The translations under genes and the position numbers were made by a program. A stretch of DNA of 64,000 bases from Candidatus Sumerlaeaceae bacterium (GTDB lineage Bacteria; Sumerlaeota; Sumerlaeia; Sumerlaeales; Sumerlaeaceae): assembly GCA_019695055.1 (NCBI GenBank), contig JAIBAT010000074.1, forward strand, positions 64,001 through 128,000. Reading direction: 5' to 3'. Position 1 is the stretch's first letter. Every line of letters begins with the position of its first letter. The notes under the pieces are model-generated. The model did no database searches. It saw nothing but the letters and a program-made list of their open reading frames with translations, and was not told where the DNA came from. This document shows positions 33,498 to 42,374 of the stretch, one piece after another.

Positions 33498-35282
33498 TTA
33501 TTCCGCAAAAACCCTCCAACCCCACGCCGGCAACTTCACCTTCCCGCCGGGCGCGAGACTGCTCTTCACGCGAATTTCCGCAGGCGATGGGCGGACGTTC
33601 AGCACAACGAGCACCTTGTCCTTACCCGAATGGCGCTCGTATGCCAAAGAGGTGTCCGCGGGGTAGGATTCCAGCAGTTTCAGGCTCCCCGTCTGCAAAG
33701 CCTTATGCTTGGCCCGCAGCGCCAGCAAATCTGTCCAGAACCTCCGCATCCCGTTCGGATCCCGCGAGAAGTCCACCGGCACCCGCTTGAAGAACGTATC
33801 ATCGCGCGACACATTGGCCCCGACCTCCGTCCCCGTGTAAAGCAGTGGCACACCCGGCAGTGTCGCCGTCATCACCGCGAATAGTTTCGCCTGATCGATC
33901 CCGCCAAAAACCTTTGGAGCGCGCTCCTTGTCGTGATTCTCCACGAAGAGCATCTGCGTTGCGCCGCGAGGGTACCCAAACTCACCGTTCAGGATCGCCG
34001 CGCGCAGAAGCTCGACGGACTGCCCACCCTTGATGACAGGAATCGCCGCATCCCAAAGTCCGAAGCTGTAAGTCAAGTCAAACCCATTGAGGTGCTGGCG
34101 CGGCGCGCTGCTTTCCGCCAGCATAAAGATCCCGCCTGGCTTGATGCGGTCCAGCCGCGGCCGCAGTTGCTGCCAGAAACCGTCCGGCATCAGGTCCGCC
34201 ACGTCGCACCTGTAGCCATCAATGTCATAGTCGCGCACCCACGACTCCAGCATCTTCGAGGTGTACTCCCACACCTCCTTGTTATCCCAGTCCAGGTCCA
34301 CGATGTCATGCCAGTCCAGGTTTCGCGGCACCGGCTTCCCCTTCGCATCCCGGATGAACCAATTGGGATGCTCCTTCGCCAGCAGGCTATCCGGCGACGT
34401 GTGGTTCATCACGCAATCAATGATCACCTTCATGCCCTGCTCATGCGCCGCCTTCACCAGCGCTCGGAAATCCTCCTTCGTCCCCAGGCTGGGGTCAACG
34501 CTGTAATAATCTTTGATCGCGTACGGGCTCCCGTCCGGACCCTTGCGCGCCGTTGCCCCGATCTCGTGGATCGGCAGCAGCCACAGGATGTTCACTCCCA
34601 GCCCCTTCAGTTCCGGCAGCCGTTTCCGCAGCGCGTTGAAGGTCCCCTCCTTCGAAAAGTTCCGCACATAAACGGAATACATGACAAGATTCCCGTTCTG
34701 CGCCAGCGTCGAATGCGGCTTCTTGTCGTACTCCTCCGTCTTGTAAAGGTCCGCCGGATTCGAAACCTCCGCGATCTCCACCGGCCGCAGGATTCCCCCC
34801 GGCCCCCCCAGGTCCTTGACCCGCACCGCAATCACCAGGTTGGTGTCAACGTTCGTCAAAAAGCGCGATAAGTCCGCAAAAAACGGCGTATTCCACTGCG
34901 TGTGCTGCGCTGCAATCTGCCCGTTCACATACACCGTCGCGTGGTCATCCACCTGCCGGAAGATGAGCTTCACGCGCCCCTCCTCTGCTGCCTTTGCCAG
35001 CGCCCCGTCCACTTTCACCGACTTCCGGAACCACGCCACACCGTCGTATTTCTCCGGCAGCTTCCCCGGCACCCCTGTGGTTTCCCAATCCGAGTCATCG
35101 AAATCCGCCCTGGCCCATCCCGCCGAGGTCCCCGCATCCCTTGGATCCAGTCGCACCTTCCATTCGCCGGACAAATCCATCGTCTCCGCACCGGCTTTCG
35201 AGGGCGCCACCACCATTACTGCCGCAAGGAGTCCTACTGCCATGGGCACCGCGTGGAGGAAAAAATCGTAACTCATCATCAT
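33498..35282 (-). CDS. GH13 alpha-amylase-type enzyme with N-terminal beta-sandwich
   Basis: The 594-residue secreted protein has a signal peptide (ending PSKAGAE), a beta-sandwich similar to the sugar-binding domain of family 2 glycosidases (residues 35-170, with WKVRLDPRDA and VNGQIAAQHT), and a GH13 barrel. Catalytic residues are in place: nucleophile D360 in DGYRCD, acid E390 in MLAE and D451 in FVENHD. The reaction is probably hydrolysis or rearrangement of alpha-1,4-glucan in the periplasm or outside the cell. The start is the first of three adjacent ATG codons. A GH2-like domain before GH13 is not a common pairing. It lies opposite to the neighbouring glycosyltransferase. Confidence 0.85.
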   Translation of the reverse strand: MMMSYDFFLHAVPMAVGLLAAVMVVAPSKAGAETMDLSGEWKVRLDPRDAGTSAGWARADFDDSDWETTGVPGKLPEKYDGVAWFRKSVKVDGALAKAAEEGRVKLIFRQVDDHATVYVNGQIAAQHTQWNTPFFADLSRFLTNVDTNLVIAVRVKDLGGPGGILRPVEIAEVSNPADLYKTEEYDKKPHSTLAQNGNLVMYSVYVRNFSKEGTFNALRKRLPELKGLGVNILWLLPIHEIGATARKGPDGSPYAIKDYYSVDPSLGTKEDFRALVKAAHEQGMKVIIDCVMNHTSPDSLLAKEHPNWFIRDAKGKPVPRNLDWHDIVDLDWDNKEVWEYTSKMLESWVRDYDIDGYRCDVADLMPDGFWQQLRPRLDRIKPGGIFMLAESSAPRQHLNGFDLTYSFGLWDAAIPVIKGGQSVELLRAAILNGEFGYPRGATQMLFVENHDKERAPKVFGGIDQAKLFAVMTATLPGVPLLYTGTEVGANVSRDDTFFKRVPVDFSRDPNGMRRFWTDLLALRAKHKALQTGSLKLLESYPADTSLAYERHSGKDKVLVVLNVRPSPAEIRVKSSLAPGGKVKLPAWGWRVFAE

Positions 35283-35456
35283 GGGGTCATATCCCGTGGA
35301 ACATAATAATTAAATCGGTCCAATTATCTGGGGTTCGGCGGCGAAAGCAAGCTGATTTGGCCCGGTTTAAGTCCATTGTTCGCAGGATGATTGAGGCCGC
35401 CGATTTCCCAATTTAACTTGCAGTTTCGCGCCGACAGCCCGGCAATACACCCGCTC

Positions 35457-36932
35457 ATGCAGGAAACGCTGGTTTCGCAGGCGCCCTCTCTTGACGTCGT
35501 GGGGAGGCGCGCAATCCGCTGGCTATGGGTGGCAGCCCTGCCATACCTCGCCTTTCGCTATTGGTATGCCTCCTGGCGATGCCTCGTGCCCGACGAAGCC
35601 TATTATTGGGTCTGGTCGCGCCACCTTGCTCCCGGCTACTTCGACCACGCCCCCGGGGTCGCATGGACCATCAAAAGTTCCACCCTGATATTTGGAGATA
35701 CGGAGCTTGGCGTCCGCTTCTGGGGCGTCACCCTTCTCGCTCTGATGGTAGTCCTCCTCGCCCGCTTTGCCCTGCGGGAAGCCGGCGTCTACGCCGCGGC
35801 ATGGACGGCTTTCCTCCTCCTGTGCCTGCCGGCAACCGCCGGATTCTCCAACATCATGACCCCCGACACCCCCGCCCTCTTCTTCCAGACCTGCGCCATG
35901 CTCTGCGCCGCCGAAGTCTTTTGCCGACCCGACGATTCCCGCGCCCAGCGATGGGCATGGCTCGGCTTCGGCGCCTTCACCGGCCTTGCCATGGTCTCAA
36001 AATATACCAGCGTTCTCCTCCCCTTCGCCGTGTTCATGGCCGTCGCCACCTCCCCCGAGGCGCGACACCATTTTCGGCGCCCATGGTTTTATCTGGCGGC
36101 ACTGCTTGCGTTTATCGGCGTCACACCGGTGATCTATTGGAACGCCACCCACGACTGGATCTCCATCCGCTATCAGCTTCACCACGGCACCGACCCCGAC
36201 GACCGCCATGGTCCGTTGATAAATTTCGCAGCTTATGTCGGCAGCCAGGCGGGCATCTACACCCCCGTCCTCTTCGCCATCGGCATGCTGGTCCTGTGGC
36301 GCGGCTGGCGCCAGTATCGCGCCGTCCCTATGCCCTGGAAAATCCTTCTCTGGAACGCCACCGTCCCCTTCGCCTTCTTCGGCCTCACCTCCTTTCGTAC
36401 AATGGCCCAGGGCAACTGGCCCGGGTTCGCCTATTTCCCCCTCACCGTGCTCATAGCCTGCTGGGTGGCCGCCAACCCCTTCCCCCGGCGTCGCCGCTGG
36501 GCATGGGCCGGCGCCGCGGTGGCCCTTGTCATCAATCTCTGGTTTCATTTCCCCGAGTTGGGGTGGGCCTGTGGCATCAAAATAAGGAACAAAACAGACC
36601 AAATGTTTGGATGGCGGGAATGCGGTCGCATCCTCGACAAACTTGGCAAAGACCGCCTCGTCGTGGCCAACCGCCTCTACTATGCCGGCGAGGCCACCTT
36701 CTATATGAAGGGCCAGCCCGATGTCTGGGCCCTCAACTACGACTCCCGCTCCAACGCCTACGACTATTTCGAGGGCAAACCCGACCTCACCAGGCACGAC
36801 AGCGTGCTCCTCGTCGGCGGTGGCACCGACCGCCTTGGCTTCGACTACTCCCGCCGCGACGTGCGCCGCATCACCCTCTACGAGGGCCACCGCCAGCTTC
36901 GCGAATTCAAGGTCACCCTCCTCGACCGTTAG
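35457..36932 (+). CDS. GT39/GT83-type membrane glycosyltransferase (PMT_2/ArnT-like)
   Basis: The 491-residue protein has many hydrophobic helices and the DEAYYW motif (D46-E47) near the start, as in the PMT/ArnT families, which transfer a sugar from a polyprenyl-phosphate donor to protein or lipid A. Its C-terminal 130 residues are a soluble domain. I chose ATG 35457; a TTG at 35391 extends the frame but adds only weakly conserved residues. Acceptor is unknown. The gene is C-rich in its coding strand, like the following YpdA gene, and it ends at an inverted-repeat element. Confidence 0.8.
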   Translation: MQETLVSQAPSLDVVGRRAIRWLWVAALPYLAFRYWYASWRCLVPDEAYYWVWSRHLAPGYFDHAPGVAWTIKSSTLIFGDTELGVRFWGVTLLALMVVLLARFALREAGVYAAAWTAFLLLCLPATAGFSNIMTPDTPALFFQTCAMLCAAEVFCRPDDSRAQRWAWLGFGAFTGLAMVSKYTSVLLPFAVFMAVATSPEARHHFRRPWFYLAALLAFIGVTPVIYWNATHDWISIRYQLHHGTDPDDRHGPLINFAAYVGSQAGIYTPVLFAIGMLVLWRGWRQYRAVPMPWKILLWNATVPFAFFGLTSFRTMAQGNWPGFAYFPLTVLIACWVAANPFPRRRRWAWAGAAVALVINLWFHFPELGWACGIKIRNKTDQMFGWRECGRILDKLGKDRLVVANRLYYAGEATFYMKGQPDVWALNYDSRSNAYDYFEGKPDLTRHDSVLLVGGGTDRLGFDYSRRDVRRITLYEGHRQLREFKVTLLDR

Positions 36933-37190
36933 AGCGGTTTTGGTTCAAACATTTACATCTATTTCTCCCCCGACAGTTCAGCAGGCCCACTCGACCTTAC
37001 AGCCGAAACCCTTGGAGTGCGGCGGCCATGCCGCCGCTTTGACCGTGCGCAGAGCGCACCCGCCGGGGGGAAAACGTTTCAGGAAAGCAGAACCCCCTCA
37101 ACCCCACATCGGATTTTGTTCTATCCCCGAACATACAAAAGAACAGGTGCGCTCGAAAAAACGTAAACACTTAAATAGGAACCGCTCTAA
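36929..37190. repeat. MITE-like element with terminal inverted repeats
   Basis: TTAGAGCGGTT (36929-36939) and AACCGCTCTAA (37180-37190) form an 11-bp inverted repeat, and the similarity extends inward with gaps (both have TTTAC at about the same distance). Inside is a strong palindrome GCGGCGGC-CAT-GCCGCCGC (37019-37037). No transposase is encoded in these 262 bases. It overlaps the stop codon of the glycosyltransferase gene. Confidence 0.5.
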
Positions 37191-37194
37191 AACC

Positions 37195-37320
37195 ACAACC
37201 AGGCAGCACGCCCCAAAGCCCTAAAGGGGCGTCCTATCAAAGCCCAGGGCGTAAGCCCTGGGTCTGGGTCCACAGCCTTGCAAATCTGAGCCCTGAAAGG
37301 GCGTCCACCCCCACCGCGAA
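37195..37320. repeat. Palindromic intergenic repeat element
   Basis: Several short palindromes in a row: CCCTAAAGGGGCG, then CCCAGGGC-GTAA-GCCCTGGG (about 37240-37261), then GAGCCCTGAAAGGGCG. This kind of run occurs repeatedly in genomes of several phyla with abundant intergenic repeats. Its role is unknown. It fills most of the gap before YpdA. Confidence 0.5.
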
Positions 37321-37351
37321 GTTTTTCGCGGGCCGCGCGTACATCGCACCC

Positions 37352-38356
37352 ATGGAATACGTGGATGTCCTCATCATCGGCGCCGGCCCGGCCGGTCTCG
37401 CCGCCGCCAACAGCCTCCAGGACGGTGGTCTCACCGTCACTGTTCTCGACAAGGGTCCCATCGCCGACGGCGTTGTGCGCTATCCCTATTACATGAAGTT
37501 TTTTTCCACTGCCACCAACCTCGAACTCTGCGGATTCCCTCTAATCGTCCGCGACGAAAAGCCCACCCGCGAGGAATACCTCGTCTACCTGCGCCGCTTC
37601 GTCACAGAGCGCCGGATCCACGTCCTCACCCAGCACCGCGTCACCTCCATCGACCGCGACCCCGCCAGCCGCCAGCCGGGCTTTGTCATCCGCGGCGTCA
37701 ACGACGCCGCCGAACCCTTCGCCCTGCACTCTCGCTACGTCGTCCTCGCCACCGGCGCCTACGACCAGCCCCAGATGCTCGACGTCCCCGGCGAGAACCT
37801 CGCCAAGGTATCCCACTACTTCACCGAGGTCCACCCCTACGCCATGAAAAAGGTCGCCGTTGTCGGCGGCCGCGCCTCCGCCGCCGAGACCGCCCTCCTC
37901 CTCTGCCGCAACCAGGCCGAGGTCACCCTCATCCATCGCCGCCCCAAACTCGAGGGCCTCAAGTACTGGATCCAGCCCGACATTGACAACCGCATCGCCA
38001 GCGGTGAAATCCGCGCCTACTTCAACGCCCGCATCACTGAAATCCAGCCAAAGCACATCCTTGTCCAAACCGAATCCGGCGAAATCGTCCAAATCGAGAA
38101 CGACTACGTCCTCGCCATGACCGGCTACAAACCCGACACCACCATGCTTGAGAAGGCCGGCATCCACTACGACCCCGACACCTTCCGCCCCGCCGCCGAC
38201 CCCAACACCCTCGAAACCAACATCCCCGGCCTCTACGTCGCCGGCGTCATCGTCTCCGGAAACATCAGCGGCGAGATCTTCATCGAAAACTCCCGCCACC
38301 ACGGCGAACTCATCCTCCACGCCATCCGCGAAAAGGATCGAGCCCTACCAGCCTGA
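37352..38356 (+). CDS. ypdA: YpdA-family bacillithiol-disulfide reductase-like flavoprotein
   Basis: This 334-residue flavoprotein has the FAD-binding GAGPAGLAAA at the N terminus, the VRYPYYMKFFSTATNLELCG segment that marks the YpdA family, and the NAD(P)-binding VVGGRASAAE in the middle. It lacks the CxxC of thioredoxin reductases. YpdA (Bdr) reduces bacillithiol disulfide with NADPH in Firmicutes and others, so the organism may make bacillithiol or a similar thiol. No bsh genes are in the window. The gene has extreme third-position C usage. Confidence 0.85.
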   Translation: MEYVDVLIIGAGPAGLAAANSLQDGGLTVTVLDKGPIADGVVRYPYYMKFFSTATNLELCGFPLIVRDEKPTREEYLVYLRRFVTERRIHVLTQHRVTSIDRDPASRQPGFVIRGVNDAAEPFALHSRYVVLATGAYDQPQMLDVPGENLAKVSHYFTEVHPYAMKKVAVVGGRASAAETALLLCRNQAEVTLIHRRPKLEGLKYWIQPDIDNRIASGEIRAYFNARITEIQPKHILVQTESGEIVQIENDYVLAMTGYKPDTTMLEKAGIHYDPDTFRPAADPNTLETNIPGLYVAGVIVSGNISGEIFIENSRHHGELILHAIREKDRALPA

Positions 38357-38759
38357 CATGGGACGCTGATGCAACCCGAAGGGTTGCCAGATAGTAGCCG
38401 GTGGTCGAAGACCTCCGGAACCAGTTCACTCTAATCTGCACACCGGAGGTGTGCCAGAAATCCCGATTGTCGCAAGTAAACTCACCTGGTTCAGCGAATC
38501 TTTCGCTCCTCCGTGATCGACCCCTCACGTAGCACTGGCTGTTAGCCTGTGGCCCCTCACCATCCCCAACGGGGATGAACACGAGAAGCCGGGGCGCGCT
38601 AGCCCATGGATCCTGTTCCCCCAGAGGAAACCAACCCCACTCCGCGAGAGTAGTACCAGCCAAAAAGTTGATTTAAAATTTGGGCTGGCACTACTCTCCT
38701 TGTTCCGCCTCCCTTGTTTCGATGAATAGCAAGGATGTCGGTCTGACCGGAGGTCTTGA
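38357..38759. other. Gene-free region of repeats and a long hairpin
   Basis: This 403-base gap has no convincing gene. It contains a repeat of the type CAACCCGAAGGGTTGCCAG with AGTAGCCGGTGGTCGAAG (38371-38410), which I recognise as the sort of intergenic repeat scattered in other phyla. It also holds a CCTCACCATCCCCAACGGGG patch and a long hairpin at 38646-38698. Confidence 0.5.
38646..38698. repeat. Long hairpin with 16-bp arms
   Basis: GAGAGTAGTACCAGCC pairs with GGCTGGCACTACTCTC with one mismatch over a 21-base AT-rich loop. It separates the GC-rich YpdA region from the AT-richer lipoprotein gene. It could be a terminator, an element end or a regulatory hairpin. Confidence 0.6.
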
Positions 38760-39806
38760 ATGACAATTGGGCTGATTGTCAAAAGGTGCAAAGAGTTACC
38801 AAAACAGTGGTATTCTTGGTGCTTATATATTGTTATGGCGATTACAACCACCGGGTGTGGTGGTTTTGTTGACCATCGGGCCACCACGGTAACTTGCGTG
38901 GGGCAAATTGTTGATGAAACGAGCGCTCCGCTCAGGAATGTATCCTGTCGACTTTCGTTGATGAAAGGCGGCATTAAGAACTCGGAGGTGCCGGATCAGA
39001 CATTGGAGTTTAGTGGAAGTTATCAAATTCGCGAGTCCAATGTGTTGTTCGTATTGGCGACCTTTAAGAAGGACGGATTTGATCCGGTGTCGGTGCAGTA
39101 TATGATACCCGACCTGGTATCTCTGGACACTCCTGGTGTTACCTTTGAAGCGGATGTCATGCTTAAAAGAAGTCTTGCGGTGGCCGATCTGACAAAATCT
39201 GGAGCACCGATAGAATTGGATTTGAGAGAGGGCCGAATTCAGGTTTTTCGCTGGAAAGAGGTCGGATCGACTAAGCGATGGGCCAGGGGAGAGACACAAT
39301 TGTCAACGGCAACACTTGGGTTTCCCCTCGGGTGCTCGGGAAGTGTTGCTGGCACGACTCCAGCGTTATTTATAGATTTGATTCCTGATGATCAATTCTT
39401 GGCTCCAACCGTGGATTTGGGGGAAGTTGCAGGCAAACAGTTATTGGCTCCTAATAAAATGCATGTAGTATTGAGATTGTGTGGGGGGGTGGCCGATGGA
39501 TTACAGGTGCACACTCCAACATACATTCCTGGCTTGGTAGGAGTGTTTCCCGACTCAACCACTACGGCCCCAGTTGCTGGGTATAGTGCAATGGTGGAGG
39601 TGCCTACGAAAGTGGTGGTAAACAAGGGGAATCGAGAAAGGATGTACTTTTTCTATAGAGTTAATGGTATATATGGAAAAGCCGAGTTGTGTGATTTCGT
39701 GTATTATGCAGAAACGGGCGGTTTGGGTGGGATGTTTACGTTTCTGACGCAACCGAATGGTAGCACTAACTTGGCAACTGAAAGGGTTGAGCCTAATCGC
39801 AGGTAG
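38760..39806 (+). CDS. Putative lipoprotein of unknown function, atypical composition
   Basis: The 348-residue protein has an N terminus [10 protein letters not shown] with a lipobox-like TTGC, so it is likely a lipoprotein, though the first ~25 residues ([16 protein letters not shown]...) are hydrophilic and hydrophobic in turn. There are no recognised domains beyond a carboxypeptidase-regulatory-like segment ([20 protein letters not shown]). Its GC content is clearly lower than neighbours', and codon choice is AT-rich, suggesting horizontal acquisition. It is flanked by repeats on the left and a truncated ORF6N gene on the right, a typical accessory patch. Confidence 0.55.
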   Translation: MTIGLIVKRCKELPKQWYSWCLYIVMAITTTGCGGFVDHRATTVTCVGQIVDETSAPLRNVSCRLSLMKGGIKNSEVPDQTLEFSGSYQIRESNVLFVLATFKKDGFDPVSVQYMIPDLVSLDTPGVTFEADVMLKRSLAVADLTKSGAPIELDLREGRIQVFRWKEVGSTKRWARGETQLSTATLGFPLGCSGSVAGTTPALFIDLIPDDQFLAPTVDLGEVAGKQLLAPNKMHVVLRLCGGVADGLQVHTPTYIPGLVGVFPDSTTTAPVAGYSAMVEVPTKVVVNKGNRERMYFFYRVNGIYGKAELCDFVYYAETGGLGGMFTFLTQPNGSTNLATERVEPNRR

Positions 39807-40161
39807 ACGAGGTGGACAAAACGGGGCGCATGATGGCTATATTTACCTGGAGTGCGCGCGGGCTGCGAAGGACGCTCGAGAGCATTGCAACGCCCTGCTC
39901 GGTGAAGGCCATTGGGATCGCGCCCCCCAGCTTGCTGCGCCCTGGTATCACATTTTGTGATACCATCATATAAATCTCATCGGCCGCAAGTTCGAACATA
40001 AAATCATCAGGAAATCTGTCCGGGTTGCGGCGCACCGCCTGTTTCAACGCCCGCGTTTCGACACCATATAACTGGGCCAGATCGAAATCGAGCATGACTC
40101 GTATTCCCCGGATTAAGTAAATCCGCCGTTCCGCCTGAACGGCAAGAGCGTCATTTTTCAT
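39793..40161 (-). pseudogene. Truncated ORF6N-domain gene
   Basis: The 122 residues match the ORF6N domain found in phage and mobile-element proteins: [58 protein letters not shown]. Homologous proteins continue after IMR with a helical tail, but here the frame changes into an unrelated [10 protein letters not shown] and stops, overlapping the lipoprotein gene's 3' end. A start at 40161 (MKND) fits the family; the frame upstream has no conservation. It is probably a decayed fragment. Function is not known for sure, but such proteins are DNA-binding regulators in phage. Confidence 0.65.
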
Positions 40162-41067
40162 CAACAAAGGCACCCTTTGTGGTGGCGGAGAAGCAAATGG
40201 TTTCAGGCCCATCTGTACGTTTGGAGCGCGATCAATTAATTTGACAACGCACCAACACGCCAATTGCCGCGCCTCTCCCACCCAACGCCACCCGCTCCAT
40301 TTCGCCCATTTCAATTCCACCACCTTCGTTTTATGGGTCTGTAAGGGGCTGCAAGTGGTCGTGAGGGAATAGGCAAACCCCTTTCCCCTGTGTTAGCGTC
40401 CTTCCATCATGATCACAAAACACCCAATCCACCGGCCACGAGGTCTCGGCGCATTCCTTGAACCTCAGCCCACACATCGGGGGCGGCACCCTGTCCACCG
40501 CAAAGACCCAGCCAGGATACCCGACCGTGCAAACTACGCAACCATTCCCATCCCGTTGCTTCACACCTCCCAACCCACACTTCCCAGCGCAAAAGAGCGC
40601 TATTTGGACCGATTGAAACAGGCGTTTCAGAACACAAAAACACCAATTTGGACCGGTTTAAGCGCGTCTTTCCGTACACACAATACAGGTCGTTTAACAT
40701 TGGCAATGCTATGGTTAAGGACTACTTCGGATCAAATGACCATACCCCCCTCCCCCCGTCCGGTCCGAGTCCGACCTTTCATGGATACAGCCCGCATCAA
40801 AACAAGAGGAGTATCAGTGTGTTTCAAACAGACCAGGCGGTCAGGAGTGACCGCCCTCCCTTCTCTGTGCAAATCCGTGCAATCTGTGGATTCTGCGTTC
40901 ATGGCACACGCATGCCTCCCGTTTCCCCCGAATTGCCGTCCCACCCCGCAGTATTTACTCCCAAGCCAAACCCCCCAATGGCGGGGCTTGACTTTTCGGA
41001 GCCGTTTTTGCCGTGATTGCTGAACCGCTGATATTGTGACCGTTGATAAGCTGAAGGAGTGCTCCCG
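40162..41067. other. Gene-poor region upstream of the TolQ/TolR operon
   Basis: About 900 bases without a believable gene. Small frames on both strands have no conserved content. I see two imperfect direct repeats starting ATTTGGACCG at 40602 and 40646 (44-base period), and GTGCAAATCCGTGCAATCTG at 40868-40887, a repeat type common between genes. The tol operon promoter should be near the 3' end. Confidence 0.5.
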
Positions 41068-41826
41068 TTGAACGAAGCTCTTGCCCTGGCCGGCATTGCG
41101 GCCAACCACGTCAATCTGTTCCAGGCCATTCGCGACAGCGACATCATGGGCATCATCTGCCTCGTCGCCTGTCTCACCCTCTCCGTCTTCTCCTGGGCCA
41201 TCATTCTTTACAAGACGAACCAGATCAACGCCGCGTCGCGCCAGAGCGACCGCTTCATCGACAAGTGCATGAGCGGCCGCGGCAGCCTCGAGGAGGCGTA
41301 TCGCCACACCGGCGAATACCCAGACAGCCCCCTCGCCCAGATCCTGCGCGAGGCCTACCTCGAAATGCAGATGGAGAACTGGTACAACGACGACTCTTAC
41401 AGCGACGAGGACCGGTTCACCGCCGCCCGCGTCAGCCTCGAGCGCGTGTGCGAGCGCACCATCTCCACCGAGATTCGCCACCTTGAGTCGTACCTGATCT
41501 TCCTCGCGACCACCTCAAACGTGGCGCCGTTCATCGGACTTTTCGGAACCGTGTGGGGCGTTCTCGGCGCGTTCCAGAGCCTCGTCACCGCCGGCAGCGC
41601 GGCGCTCTCCGCCCTCGCGCCGGGCATGGCCACCGCCCTCGTCGCCACCATCGCCGGCCTCGTCGCGGCCATCCCCGCGTCGATCTTCTATAACTATTTG
41701 ACCAACAAGATCACCATCCTCATCAGCCGCATGGACAGCTTCGCCCTCGAGCTCTCCAACATCATGCAGAAGCGCCTCATCAAGATGCCGCCGCCAGCCG
41801 CCGCCGCATCCGGTCGGAGGTACTGA
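41068..41826 (+). CDS. TolQ/ExbB-type proton channel protein
   Basis: The 252-residue protein has three membrane segments: one at about 25-48, and two in the C-terminal half (SNVAPFIGLFGTVWGVLGAF and MATALVATIAGLVAAIPASI). The TolQ/ExbB pattern GLFGTVWG...APGMATALVATIAGL is present. It forms the motor with the TolR-like protein, converting proton flow to mechanical work at the envelope. TTG 41068 lies 8 bases after AAGGAG, better than GTG 41059, which overlaps it. The three-gene operon includes the next two genes. Confidence 0.9.
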   Translation: MNEALALAGIAANHVNLFQAIRDSDIMGIICLVACLTLSVFSWAIILYKTNQINAASRQSDRFIDKCMSGRGSLEEAYRHTGEYPDSPLAQILREAYLEMQMENWYNDDSYSDEDRFTAARVSLERVCERTISTEIRHLESYLIFLATTSNVAPFIGLFGTVWGVLGAFQSLVTAGSAALSALAPGMATALVATIAGLVAAIPASIFYNYLTNKITILISRMDSFALELSNIMQKRLIKMPPPAAAASGRRY

Positions 41827-42356
41827 TGCGCCGCCATCGCCGCGACCTGCAACTCATGACCCAGATCAACCTCACGTCCATGCTCGACGTGGCCTTCGTG
41901 CTGCTCATCGCGTTCATGATCGTGGCGCCATCCCTGAAGTACGGCCTCGATCTCGAACTGCCCACCATCAAAGAGGGCGCGCCCCAGCTCAAGGGCAGCC
42001 AACAGCAGCTTTACACCATAGTCGTCCCCAAGCCCGCCGAGGGCGGCACGCAGGATTTCTTCATGAACGACTCGCCCTCGCAGCTTAAGGAAATCGAGGA
42101 CCGCCTGAAGCTCCAGAAGACCAAGGGCGAAAAGGTAGCCGTCGAGATCCAGGCCGACAGGGCCGTGCCCTACGAAACCTTTGTCCAGGTCGTCGCCGCG
42201 GTTCGTCGCGCCGGCGTCGAGGCCGTCGGTCTGCCCGTGGACGCGCAAAACGTCCTGCCGCCTTCCTCATCACCGGCCAAGGACAAGGTGACCGAACCCG
42301 TGCCACCCGCAAGCAAGGTCAGCTCCCTCCCGGCGCCCGCTGCGCCCCGAAAGTAG
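41826..42356 (+). CDS. TolR/ExbD-type protein
   Basis: The 176-residue protein has the TolR/ExbD architecture: a short cytoplasmic N terminus, one membrane helix with the functional Asp (NLTSMLDVAFVLLIAFMIVA), and a periplasmic domain with EIQADRAVPYETFVQVVAAV. A Pro/Ser-rich tail of about 30 residues follows, not found in typical TolR. Its ATG overlaps the stop of the TolQ gene (TGATG). Confidence 0.9.
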   Translation: MRRHRRDLQLMTQINLTSMLDVAFVLLIAFMIVAPSLKYGLDLELPTIKEGAPQLKGSQQQLYTIVVPKPAEGGTQDFFMNDSPSQLKEIEDRLKLQKTKGEKVAVEIQADRAVPYETFVQVVAAVRRAGVEAVGLPVDAQNVLPPSSSPAKDKVTEPVPPASKVSSLPAPAAPRK

Positions 42357-42374
42357 CCCGCCGCGGCGCCGCCC

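Noticed and set aside
35525..37042. 505-residue open frame in another phase over the glycosyltransferase gene
   Set aside because: Arg/Pro/His-rich translation typical of a shifted GC-rich frame; the other phase has the DEAYY motif and membrane helices.
36995..37345. Possible CRISPR or tandem repeat array
   Set aside because: Repeats are palindromic and irregular, with no constant spacer length and no cas genes.
40331..41023. Small frames in the region upstream of the tol operon
   Set aside because: Pro/Ser/Thr-rich translations on both strands with no conserved motifs and no ribosome binding site.
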